Positions 26,163 through 40,265 of a stretch of 64,000 nt of DNA are shown here, in pieces. Every line of letters begins with the position of its first letter. The stretch's first letter is position 1. The notes beneath the pieces are model-generated. The model was not told the origin of the DNA, did not search any database, and saw only the letters and a program-made list of their open reading frames with translations. Made by a program: the position numbers and the translations under genes. Source of the stretch: Diospyros lotus (taxonomy: Eukaryota > Streptophyta > Magnoliopsida > Ericales > Ebenaceae). The stretch is from contig NC_068341.1 of assembly GCF_014633365.1 (NCBI RefSeq), positions 6,200,001 through 6,264,000 on the forward strand, written 5' to 3'.

Positions 26163-28510
26163 CTGTCATCTCTCCTAAATGTCAGCATCTTCTCGCCTCC
26201 ATCCTCTAAGAATAGAAGGGTATTAAAAGAAGAAAAAATAGGAACGCGTTCATTGAAGATGACTTACCATGTGCTATCTTAGCTTGATTAGTGGTGGAAA
26301 AGAAGTGGTAGCTTTTAGTTTTTTCTCCAAAAGACCTGACCGACCTGACTAGAAGAAAACATGTACCGACCTGACTAGAAGAAAACATGTATGGTTCGGT
26401 GATTGAGTAAAGGTCAAGTCATCAACAACGAAGGCGAAGGGTATATTTCATTTGGAAATGAATGTTCAAATATTTGGTTAGGAAGCCGGCTTTCCTTGCA
26501 AGACAAATTAGTTTGGTCAGTTGCCTATAAATGCTCTTTTTAACTTTCGTAGAGTCCGTGCCCCATCTAGAAAAATGCCGAGTGCTTTTCTTCCTGGGTA
26601 GGCATCATTAAAACCAGACTTGACGTTTCTTTTCTTTTATTAATGTGTCTGGTTTGGCATTTTAAAGTTGACAAATGATGCTTAGGTTTTTTTTTTCTCT
26701 CTCTCTTTTAGGTTTGTTGGCCTTTGACTTTTACATGTTCCATTTATGCACCCATTTCTCACTAATTTATTGGATCAAGAGAGTAGCGTTTGGCATGCAT
26801 GCAATTAGTGCTTCTTTTTTGTTTTAATTCGAAGCAAATATATGGTAAAATAATAATAATAATAATGATTAATAAAGCATATACCTCACAGCCAAGAAAG
26901 TCAATCGTCTTCTGGTAATGTAAATCATTGCATGTGCGTGGTGAACCCCAATATGCTAAATTTCATTTAGACGTTGGTTTGCTCTGCATCGTTGGGAAAA
27001 TTATACTAATCTGGTTCATTATCTTTCTAGTTCCGATTTCAGAAAAAAATCAATAGGTGTTTAGGGTCTGGAATTTAGGATATATCTCAAATTAAATCTG
27101 ATTTTTAATTCTTACTTTATTTTTCGATTTCCACAATTTACTATTTTACGCTTTTTTTTTTTAATTCCTTTTTTGTTATAAATCTGATATGATACGTTGC
27201 TATCACCAGGCATCCTACCGCTGCCGGGTGATAGCAACGTATCATATCACCACCAGTACCAAATTGGGATACTTTTTGTCTGGCAATGACAACTATGTTT
27301 ACATAACATATGTATTGTAACTACAAAAATATTTGATCTTATACTAATCAAATCAAAGCGTATTAGAGAATAATCTAATAAATTAATAATGGTAACAAAT
27401 ACATTAATTATTGAAAATCTGACAATAATACATTGTATCTAATATATTTTTAATTCAAATGCGGGGGAGAGTTCATATTTTTTTTTTATTACAAGAATTA
27501 ATTAAATCAACTGCAATACAATTTAGTGGGTCAAATAATTTCAAATTAATTTGGTTATAAAAAAAAAGAAAAAGAATTGGAATTGGAATTATGAAAACAG
27601 TTTTGACCAGTGATCTTAAGAAGGGGGTGTTCAGATCCAATATTCAAGAACCAAAGAACAGCCAAAACCATTTAACACCACAAATTATTACATCACTTGA
27701 GAATCCTTTTTTGCTAATTATTCTCTGCATTCTTGGGAACAATAAGTAACAATGCTGCTTCTTGGGTTTATACACTTTATATTACCAAAAAGCCATTTTT
27801 TTTTTGTCACAAAACCCAAATAATGTGATAAAACATACTCATAAATTATATCTTTAAAGCAAATTGATTCTAGACTGATACCATTGTTTTTCAATAGATT
27901 TAACCATTTTATTATTTTTTATTTTTAAGTGAACCCTTCTTTTAGGATAATTTAATATTCATCTAAATATGACGAAAAATTAAAATTATTTTAAACTTAG
28001 AAATAGAATATTTTCTAAGGATAGTATACATGTATAAACCAAAGCAAAAGAAGGGCCCATAAATTTGAACGTTTTGGTTTGTTTGTTTTAAGGAGAATAC
28101 GAGGTCCAAAAATTTAAATGTTTTGGGTTTCTTTTTTTTTTTTATGGAAAAAAAAGAAGCTGTGGCATCTCCGTAATTAAAGAGCGAATCAAGTCCTAAT
28201 TAAGAAAGGGAAATGGCTCTGGAAAACGATATATAATAGCCAAGGAAATAGAAACCAAAACAAAACGAAAAAAGGGCCGTAAAAACAAAAGCAATCCACA
28301 GCCAGCCACGCGCCGGAGAGCGAGATTTCACGGCGAAAATTCATGCAAAAGCCGCTCCCTTGAACCCGCCCTCCACCACTCCCCGCCCCGCACTCCCTTC
28401 TCCCCCTTAAAGAAAGCCAAACAAACTCCGCTCCCCCGCATTTTCTTTTCTCTCTTCCCAATCACCGGTTCTAATTTTCTCGGGGAAATTGAGAGGCGAA
28501 GGAAGGGAAA
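26163..28510. other. PRL1 3' flank and UXS promoter region
   Basis: No gene was recognised here. It includes the PRL1 3' UTR, where the 24-nt phrase around 'ccgacctgactagaagaaaacatg' is tandemly doubled (about 26339-26389). It also holds a strong 65-nt hairpin at 27185-27249, listed separately, and AT-rich sequence up to a likely UXS core promoter near 28230 (atatataatag). Confidence 0.55.
27185..27249. repeat. Perfect 23-bp inverted repeat (hairpin)
   Basis: Left arm 27185-27207 and right arm 27227-27249 are exact reverse complements over 23 bp, with a 19-nt spacer. Allowing one A/G mismatch the stem extends to 27 bp with an 11-nt loop. It lies in intergenic sequence and does not match any MITE end listed here. 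It may be a miniature foldback element, a small-RNA hairpin or a terminator-like structure; the sequence alone does not decide. Confidence 0.8.
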
Positions 28511-31274
28511 ATGGCTCTTGGCCGTGCAAGTGCAACCAGACGTCTGGGCACCCATCCAGTCGGCCACATTCTGGAGCGAGTCGTCTACATCCTGATCGGA
28601 GTCGGCATCGCCGTCGCGTTCTTCAGCATGATTCCCTCGTCGCCACCGACCTCCGTCAGGATCGAGAACCGGTTTCGACCGGCCGAGCCGACCCCGGTCC
28701 CTCGCCGGGTCACGTATGAAGCCCACAGCTGGGTCGGATACGCCAATGCAGGTCCTGTGAATTAGCTCTCCGACTGGAGTATTACTTTTACCGACACTCG
28801 ATTTATATTGGTTTTATTAATTCATTAGATCTTATCATTTTGTTTTGAATATTTCATAATTCAACTAAACTAGAGGGAGGGAGGGAGGGATCACTCACTC
28901 ACTGGTACTATTATTATGATGATGATGATGATGATGCATTTAAAAATAAAAAATAAAAAAAAACTCATTTTTAAAATGTGGTGGCTGAACATGGCATGAC
29001 ATATATAACCTCCTATATAATTAAGGGTAAGATGACAACTTACTATTGTATTGCAAGCAAACAAGCAATGCAAGAGGAAGAGGTTATTGATGATTTGATT
29101 CAGGAGTAGCAAATGATTTTTGTTGAATGAAACGTGGAGCAGGAGGGAAGGTGCTGCTGGGAGTGAAGAGGAAGAGCCTTCGGATAGTGGTGACGGGGGG
29201 GGCGGGCTTCGTGGGTAGCCACCTGGTGGACCGCCTGATGGCACGAGGGGACAGCGTGATCGTGATCGACAATTTCTTCACGGGTCGGAAGGACAACCTG
29301 GTGCACCACATGGGCAACCCCAGGTTCGAGCTCATCCGCCACGACGTCGTCGAGCCCATCCTCTTGGAGGTCGACCAGATCTACCATCTCGCCTGCCCCG
29401 CCTCCCCTGTTCACTACAAGTTCAACCCCGTCAAGACCATTATATCCTTCTTCCCCCCTCCCCCCCCCTCTTTGTCCTTCTTTTTGTTTTTTTAAATTAA
29501 TTAATTAATTAATTGTTATTATTAGTTTATATATATCTTTTTGTGCTTTGGAGGCCTTGATTCAGAGAGAGGCGGCCTTGATTGATTCACAAGACAAATG
29601 TGGTGGGAACGCTCAACATGCTTGGGCTGGCGAAGCGCGTCGGTGCGCGGTTTTTGCTAACCAGCACCAGCGAGGTGTACGGTGACCCGCTGGAGCACCC
29701 TCAGTCCGAGACCTACTGGGGCAACGTCAACCCCATTGGTCAGTCAACTCACATGCCCCCCCCCACCCTTCCTTCGTTGCCTGAGAATAAATAAATAAAC
29801 AGATAAATAGTTGGAATAATACTCTATATATGTGTGTGTGTGTGTGTGGGCTAGAGCTTTTACTTTTCAGCGTTGGGTTGGGTTGGGTTGGGCTGGGCCA
29901 TAATCCAACTCAGGTGTTGAGATATTGTCTGTGGGGGCTCTGACATCGGTCATCAATGGTAGCATGTGGTACTCTGTGTGGGAACAGGGTTAATTTTGGT
30001 ATTTAAATCGGGTTGCGGACAGGTGTTCGGAGCTGCTACGACGAGGGGAAGCGCACGGCGGAGACGTTGACAATGGACTACCACAGAGGACTGGGCATTG
30101 AGGTGAGGTGGTTCGACTGGGCAGCAGTGGGTAGTGGGTTGGAGCATGCATATATAATCAAATGAATGTTGATACATAATAGTTAGGGGGTGGTGTCTTG
30201 GCGCAGGCGAGGATTGCGAGGATATTTAACACGTACGGGCCCAGAATGTGCATAGACGACGGGCGAGTGGTTAGCAATTTTGTGGCACAGGCACTGAGAA
30301 AGGAGCCCATGACAGTCTACGGAGATGGCAAGCAAACCAGGAGCTTCCAATACGTTTCCGACTTGGTAATTAACACGCCTTTCTTTCCTTCCTTCCTTCC
30401 TTCCTTCCTTCCACCTATTAATATTATTGCTAACTAATGCTGCTCTTTTTTATTTTCATTTTCAAGTTCTAGAAAAATGTGATTATTTATTTATTTTTTT
30501 GGTTTTTGGTTTTTGGTTTTTGGTTTTTGGTATCTTCTTCTATCAATTAGAACCTGGAATTATTAATTAGGATTCGAGAATATGCACGGTATAAACTCTC
30601 TAACCAGCCAACCATGCATGTAATAATGTCACATAAAACGTACCCCGTGCTAGCCAAATGTAATGTAGTAATAAATTATTATTATTATTATAGGTGGTTT
30701 CTGCGGTTTGTAGAGTGGTGGTTGGGGGCGGGGGGGACCCTGTGGGGTGAGCTTCTGAAATGTATAATGTCTTTGTTCCCGAACGTGCACGTACGGGGGG
30801 GGGGGGGGGGGGGGGGGGTGCCTCTCTTCTTGTGATGGTGACTACTGAAATGGATAGTGTTGGGTGTGGACCAGGTCGAGGGCTTGATGAGGTTGATGGA
30901 GGGAGAGCACGTGGGCCCTTTCAATCTTGGCAACCCTGGCGAATTCACCATGCTCGAACTTGCCCAGGTACTGTGAAAAGTTGTTTCGAGCCGAATTGCA
31001 GGGTCCTTCTCCATTTCCATATATTGATTGGAGGTGGTGGTCCGTACAGGTGGTGCAGGAGACGATCGATCCAAACGCCAAGATAGAGTTCAGGCCGAAC
31101 ACGGAGGACGACCCCCACAAGAGAAAGCCAGACATCTCCAAGGCCAAGGAGCTCCTTAGCTGGGAGCCCACCATCTCCCTCCGCCAGGGTCTCCCCCTCA
31201 TGGTTTCCGACTTCCGGCAGCGCATTTTCGGTGACCAGAAGGGAGGTGGTGCCGCCAGATCCTCCTTGGCTTAA
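28511..31274 (+). CDS. UXS: UDP-glucuronic acid decarboxylase / UDP-xylose synthase, membrane-anchored
   Basis: Seven exons (28511-28751, 29143-29441, 29591-29738, 30023-30102, 30207-30365, 30875-30967, 31050-31274) give 414 residues. A basic N-terminus and one hydrophobic segment (residues 23-41, [17 protein letters not shown]) indicate a type II Golgi membrane anchor, as in UXS2/UXS4-type enzymes. The SDR core follows: NAD-binding TGGAGFVG at 98-105, STSEVYG near 205-211, catalytic YDEGK (Y235, K239), then the conserved [12 protein letters not shown] and [17 protein letters not shown]. It converts UDP-glucuronate to UDP-xylose plus CO2, feeding xylan and other wall polymers. Six junctions are standard; the second intron (29442-29590) only works as AT-AC. 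Start chosen because the upstream frame gives no family sequence. Confidence 0.93.
29442..29590 (+). other. Probable U12-type AT-AC intron within UXS
   Basis: The exon before it ends in ...VKTI and the next begins [11 protein letters not shown], matching the family without gap only if the intron starts ATATCCTT at 29442 and ends CAC at 29588-29590. ATATCCTT is the U12 5' splice-site consensus. A branch-like CCTTGAT lies about 10 bases before the 3' end, the usual U12 distance. No GT donor restores this frame. Confidence 0.85.
29875..29897 (+). other. G-quadruplex-like run in UXS intron 3
   Basis: Five GGG triplets are spaced by two-base loops (ggg tt ggg tt ggg tt ggg ct ggg), just before the tract gggcca. 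This fits the canonical four-triplet quadruplex pattern on the transcript-like strand. No function is implied by sequence. Confidence 0.6.
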
Positions 31275-31833
31275 TTATTATATATCAGCCCACCAAATTA
31301 AACAGATAGAGAGTAGGCATATATATATATATATATAATAAGTACTGATTTGAAAGTCGAAGCTAGCTAGATTTAGTATTATAATAAGTACCGATTTGAA
31401 AGTCGAAGCTAGATTTAGTATTCTCTCTCTCTTACCTCATAAAATAATGTTCCAATATAGAAGCAAGAATCGGAAGGAAGAAGAGATGTTTTGTGTAGAG
31501 TTGGATCCATTATTTTTCCATTTATGTATTGTTGTCTCTTCTAACTTGCATTATGTTATGTAATTTTGTTTCATCTTTCATCAGAATAAGATCAGCCATA
31601 ACACGCCATTGATAGGGCCTCCAACCCTACAGTGATTATTTGTCTTCACTGTGGCTATCGTGAATTACTGATGCCACAAATCCCTTGTTATTGTTTGTAT
31701 GTTAGTATAAAATATTTTAGTTTCATTCTAGTAATTTACCATCTTCCCCAGTTGTGCGATTAATAATAATAGTCAAAATGAAAGTTTAGGCCATTAATTG
31801 TTATTTTCGTCATGTTATTTTTCTTTTTTTTTT

Positions 31834-32000
31834 CAAAAAATATTATTAGTACACATTTGTGTACATTTTAAACTACATAAAGGTGTACCAATGACAAAAA
31901 AGTTTCCTATAAAGCGCATGTTAAGCGCGAAATATTTTGATCATAATATCCCCTTGTATAATTCAAAATATACAAAAAGATTGTACATTTAGCATGATTC
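31834..32000. mobile_element. MULE-type foldback MITE, second copy
   Basis: A diverged 167-bp copy of the 13115-13298 element, with matching right end (tgtacatttagcatgattc) and shared interior (aatgacaaaaaa, atcataatatcccctt). It lies between T-runs of at least nine bases, compatible with a T9 target duplication, though that is low-complexity evidence. Confidence 0.6.
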
Positions 32001-32353
32001 TTTTTTTTTCTTAACTTAATTAACCATGCAATTTCAGTTTTTTTTTCTTAGCTAAATTAACCATGCAATTTCAAATGGTTGCCCATTGTTACTAGGATTA
32101 ATTTTATCTGGCTTTTATTATAAAGATATGAAATTTTAAATTAAAACTTCCATTTCATTAACAAATTTATATTATATTTTTAGTTTTCATTTAACACGCA
32201 AATAATTCTATTTCAAAATTTGCCCACGAACCTAAAATCCAACCCTACATGTAGAGTAATTCAGCCCACGAAATTTAATAAACTGCTTGGAGGTTAAAAG
32301 TCGTCATACACAATGTGTTTGTGCAGAGGTGTGACAGTGGCTTATTTACAAAA

Positions 32354-32762
32354 GAGTTGTTCTAAAAGGCCCGACGGGCCTCCTGAGCGACTCACAAAAA
32401 AAGGGCAAAAAAATGATTTTGCCCTGCCTGCTTTGCAAATTTACAAAGCGAGTCACTGCCCCCCGCCTCTACTGCTCTCGTCTCTCCTGCCATGGCCGTT
32501 ACCGTCGCCTCTCTACCATCGCCGTCTCGCCTCCCCTCACCAACAATCGATACAACAACTGTTAGTAAGATGAGGCGAGGTGACGATGATAGAGAAGCGA
32601 CGTAAGCAAGGCAATAGCAGAGGCCAGGGGAGACGAGAGCAGCAACGGCAAGGCAAATCTATGGGAGGGGGAACAAGAGAGCAGGACATGGAAGCAAAAT
32701 CATCTTTTTACCCCCTTTCAGTAACCTGATCGGTAAGGCCGTCGGGCTTTCTAGAATTTTTC
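32354..32762. mobile_element. MULE-type MITE, distinct family, perfect 9-bp target duplication
   Basis: 409-bp element with inverted ends (left ttctaaaaggcccgacgg, right ccgtcgggctttctagaa) and an exact flanking 9-bp duplication tttacaaaa (32345-32353, 32763-32771). The interior is itself a foldback: C-rich 'gccgtctcgcctcccctca' opposes 'gaggcgaggtgacga'. The 86-codon frame across it is a by-product of this composition. Confidence 0.75.
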
Positions 32763-33046
32763 TTTACAAAATTAAATGTTGACGCATGTTCCAGAAATCG
32801 AAGGACCCAAACGCCCAAGCAGCAGCTGAACAAAAATCTATCACTCAATGTATTTCATACCACCACGAAGCTTAAACATACATAATCCAACCATTTAACA
32901 AAACTCAATCAACCCTACCAATTGTCTTCCTTAACAACAAAAAGGGGGAAAGAGAACGAAAGAAACATTAAGACAAGTTCTCATCGCAGACAGCATAGGC
33001 ATAAAAGCTTTAGTAGAATGGCACAATGTTCATAGCAAACAAGATA

Positions 33047-34644
<1,598 letters not shown>

Positions 34645-34710
34645 CTGATAAGCAAAGCAGAATTGCCGCTACCTCGGCGTTCAGATGGAGCTGAGGTTCT
34701 GGTATGAAAT

Positions 34711-34737
34711 TAGGGTTTCATTCCGTGGTTTATATAG
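34711..34737 (-). promoter_or_regulatory. RPS28 copy A telo-box and TATA box
   Basis: On the minus strand a TATATAAACCAC core (34725-34737) is followed by a telo-box AAACCCTA (34711-34718), then the leader exon. Telo-box plus TATA is common in plant ribosomal-protein promoters. Copy B has the same 13 bases gtggtttatatag and the same telo-box. Confidence 0.7.
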
Positions 34738-35609
34738 ATATAGGGCCTTCCTACAATTACTTCTGTACCCTTACTATTGGTTTCATATTACCGATCGGTC
34801 CCCCAAAAAATGGGCCGGCGGGGGGGGGGGGGGGGGGTCATGGAGAATATAATCACTTTGTATAATCTGGACTGGAAAATTGTTAAATCAAAATTAAAAG
34901 AGGTGGGAAAATAATAAATAAATAGACGTAAAAAGTTCTGTTCAAAAGCAAATAGCAGCCCCTGGTTCCTTGTTATAGTTTTGGTCTTAAAATCAACAAA
35001 CATTCACAAAAGAATTCTAAGCCTCTTCTTTATATATTTTTGAGTAAAAATATTCTCTTGAAGCATGGATGGAATCCCAAATAATAAGTAAAATAATTTA
35101 CTTAAACTATAATGTCTTTATAGTAATGCATTCATTCACTGGATTTGGTTTAATACCAAATTCAAATAAGTAAAATGTGTTCAATCTGATCCATGTTAGA
35201 ATTAAAAATGAGAAGAGGAGATGCAAATTCTGGAGAGCCCCACAGAATGAAAGATTTACCATCAAAATATGTTATTTTTTTTTTTTTTTGGGTATAAATA
35301 TTTGTTTCCTGCAACAACATTCCCAATTCGTAGCAAAAAGAATACCATTCCCAATGCTAACACACTCTATAGACCAACAGTGGCTGAACAACCAAAGATC
35401 AAAACTAATCATCAATATTACTCCAACTATAATGATGCTTCAAACATATATAGCCCCGAGCATTTAAGAAAACTCAACCAAAACCACATGAACGGTTTTT
35501 CTCAACAGCCAACAACAAATAAAAACCAAGTCCTCAAGGACCCAAAAATGATGCAAGTTCATAGGAAGCCATCCAAATCTTGCAGACGGGAAGAACACAT
35601 GCAAGGAGA

Positions 35610-37023
<1,414 letters not shown>

Positions 37024-37104
37024 CGGAATGGCTTGACGCTGTCTGGAGAAGAGTTTGCGGCTGTCTAGGGCTTCTGATGAAGGTGGAGGATGCGTCGATG
37101 CTGC

Positions 37105-37133
37105 TAGGGTTTTGATTTAAGTGGTTTATATAG
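37105..37133 (-). promoter_or_regulatory. RPS28 copy B telo-box and TATA box
   Basis: TATATAAACCAC at 37121-37133 and telo-box AAACCCTA at 37105-37112 on the minus strand, the same arrangement and nearly the same spacing as copy A. Confidence 0.7.
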
Positions 37134-40100
37134 AGACAAATCGCACCATATCCCTGCAGTTTCTATCATTTATGCGGAGATTCTTTCATTTCTTCGTTGT
37201 TTAATAGTTTTGAAAATCTCTATTCTTTTCCTTAATCTCTTTTACGCACTCCTTTTTGTTATTAATATTGTTATTTAAATTCTAATTAAGTTAAATTACA
37301 TAAGTTTCAAAAAACAATTAAATTAAATAAAGATTAAATTATAATTAAAATAAATAAAGGCTAAATTTAAATAAAATGAAACCAAAATATCACACTCGCC
37401 TCTGTTAATTAGTGTTGGTCACTTCTACAATTAATTAGCATTGATTAGAACTAACGACGGCCATCTCCATTTCTCACTTTGCACCAATAGTCACCTCACT
37501 TTGGTTTTTTCTCACTTTGCCATTGCAAAGTCGTTGTTGACCATTAGTACTATTGCACTGGTCTCGCCCTAAATTTTCTTTTTTTCATTCTTTATTTATT
37601 TTTCTAAACTACTGAGATCCTTTATATTATCACTATGGAGTGGTTGTCAACCACTATTACTATTGTTGATGGCCGGCCCAAGGTTCAATGGGTCTTAGGC
37701 GATAATAAGTTTTTTTTAAGGAAGAGTGGCATGGTATATTTTTTGGGGGTTCCCAAATTTTTTTTTTTTAAGACAGGGGGGGTGGGAATTTTTTTGGGGG
37801 GTAAGGTGCAATTTTTTTAAGGGTGCTTTGTTCTCTGCTTATTTTTCTTTAGGGATATTTTTTGGGGGCTCAATTTTTTGGGGGTGCTTTGTTCTCTGTT
37901 ATTGGAAAGGGGTTTTGAGGGCCCCAAATTTTTAGGGAGCCTTAGGCATAGGCCTTAGTGGCCTATGCTTTGGGCCGGCCCTGCTACTGTTATTGTTATA
38001 CTATGTCTTTATTTATTTTTTTTTTTCACTCTCTTCCCGACCATTTTCTCAACTTTTCCATGTATATGGTTCATTATTTTCCTTTCATGACCTATCTTTA
38101 CTTCTTTGTCATTAACGTAATTATTAATCATGTTTGTCCTTTCTTTTGAAGCATAGAAACTACTCAGAGACGTTGTTCTATATTTCCAAACTGTTTTCCA
38201 TTTCTAAAACAACAAAGATGCCCTCAAACATTTTTTTGGTCGTTTTTGAAATTTGGAAAATGTTTTGGGATGTTTTGCAAATTACAAAAAATTGTCGCCT
38301 TTTTACTACAAACGCAGTGTTCATTTCAGTCTTAATTATTCTTTCCACCATATAGCCACTGCTTGTGTGGGTTGTTGTTCCATTCTTCATTGTGATGTCC
38401 ACCTATTTTGTTCTATTGCTTAGTCCCGCCTCTTTATAATTTTATATTTTTTATTCTTTATTTTTATCTTTCACCTCATCCATTGTCACATGCAATTTTG
38501 CTGCGCTCAATTTCAATTATCTTATCCAATTTTTTATATATTTTTTTAGTTTACCATTATTCTTATATTTTTTTAATTTAAATTTTATTTTGTATTTTCA
38601 TTTTTTATTTTTTTTTAAAAATATTATTATTTTTTATTTTCATTTCGTATCGTAAATGTTGGACCTCTTCACCAAATCTCGTCATCTATTTTTAGTGATG
38701 TCATGGCCATTATCTATTATGGGCTGCTTAGTAACGTTATGGATAGTTTCACATAATCTATTAACAAAGGGTTTTGAAAAGTGTATTGCCATGCATATTA
38801 GGTAATTAATTTTTGTTAGTTTTGATTTTAGTTATATAGTTTTATTTAACTTAATTAATTTTTAAATTAATGTAATTTATCTTTATTACAATTTTAATGA
38901 CAATATTTAACAAGGAAGAAGTAGTATACACAAAAAGAAATTAGAAAAATCTTTAAAAATAATTTTTAAAACATAAAAACTTTCCATGCATGTGAGCCAA
39001 ATCAAGAATTTAAATTTAGATAGAATTACCGAAAGAAGAAAAAAATTCTTAAACTAAATATAATCACGACAACATTTATAATTTTGGAGTCAAATTATCG
39101 AAGTCAAATCAAAATTTTGATTTGGTTGGGTCATTGTTTTTAGGGATTTGGTGAGAAGAGGTAGATTTATTATTAATTTTAGATAATATTATTATGAATT
39201 ATATGTGTATTACATTAATTTAATTTATGATAATTATTTATCGTAAGAGTCACTCGTGATTTTAGAAAATTGAGAAAAAGAGAAAAATAAAATAAAAAAT
39301 ACAAAAATAAAAGACGAACTTAAAAAATAAAGCCAGAGAGTTGAGGGAGCTCTCATTTGTTTGTATATGGTGTTCAATGGTATTATGGAAAAATAGGAGG
39401 ACGTCAGAGCAATTCATCTAATTATGGAGATTGGGCCTGCGAGCAAAAAATGAAATAAGGATGCATCAAAGCCTAATGTTCACGCACTTTCTCGTTTCTT
39501 CTTTCTGGTCTCTGAAATCTCTGCGGTGAGTGTTTCTCAAAATCTACACATATAATCGTACACTTATATATTATCCATACTATGACGTAAAATTTTAATG
39601 TGATACTTACGATTACCTTCAAATTTCGCATTTTTTGGGATTAAATTTATAGGTTTTTGTTAAATCTCCAAGAATTATAGGGTTTTGTTGGATCTCCGGC
39701 TTCGATTTGCCAGCTTTCTAGCTCAGATTAATGGAATTCGAATTGTTTTTTTATGAATTACCTGATCTTTTGCAAGTTGCTTTTGGTGTGAATAAGAGCA
39801 TTAGGGTTTTGGGGTTTACAGATTCCAGTTCTTTGATGTCTGGGAACTTGCCTTTTTTGTGTATTAGTTGAAATGTTGAATAGCCAATGTGTTGCCCGAG
39901 CAAACTTACAATCAAATGCCTCTAGGAAGCCCCTGAAGTCCCTTTATAATGTTATACAACGGAGGAGGAAATATTGTTTTGTACACGCTTAGTTCTTAAT
40001 TTGATTTACTTGGCTTGCATAATTTCTGAAAGAAATTATTTACTTGGGCTGCACCTCAGTTCTAATTCGTCTTCCTACAAGATGAATCCTAATTTTTGAA

Positions 40101-40265
40101 GTTCCTTGACACTTGTATGTGTTAATAGATTCTGTCAACTGATTTCGTTAATTTGATGCAGCTTTTGATCTTTTTGAAGTAACATTCATCTCTTCCCTGG
40201 TCACCGAGCTTAGTAAACCAGGGTTTCCATCTGTTTGAGCAGAAACTTGCTTTATTGTAGCCAAA
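37134..40265. other. RPS28 / eIF2 gamma divergent intergenic region
   Basis: AT-rich and gene-free apart from a small hAT element (37668-37983). A likely eIF2 gamma 5'-UTR exon ends near 39525 (ctctgcg|gtgagtg), followed by a leader intron reaching close to 40160. No other structure is recognised. Confidence 0.5.
37668..37983. mobile_element. Short non-autonomous hAT element
   Basis: 316-bp element with ends gatGGCCGGCCC and GGGCCGGCCctg and 8-bp flanks ctattgtt (37660-37667) and ctactgtt (37984-37991), one mismatch. The ends resemble those of the larger hAT at 9490-10677 (gccggccc / cttaggcg). The interior is an unusual mix of T-runs and G-runs (ttttttggggggt) and has no coding capacity. 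Confidence 0.72.

Larger units (their letters stand above)
31275..33046. other. UXS / RPS28 convergent 3' flanks
   Basis: No gene is seen between these convergent genes. The UXS 3' UTR has a roughly 45-bp tandem direct duplication (about 31336-31425, around 'gtactgatttgaaagtcgaagctag' and 'gtaccgatttgaaagtcgaagctag'). Two MULE-type MITEs, listed separately, fill much of the rest. Confidence 0.6.

Noticed and set aside
28189..28726. Long minus-strand frames opposite UXS exon 1
   Set aside because: Antisense shadows of GC-rich coding and leader sequence; no family content.
30688..31225. Minus-strand frames opposite UXS exons 6-7
   Set aside because: Antisense of the UXS C-terminal exons and a poly-G tract.
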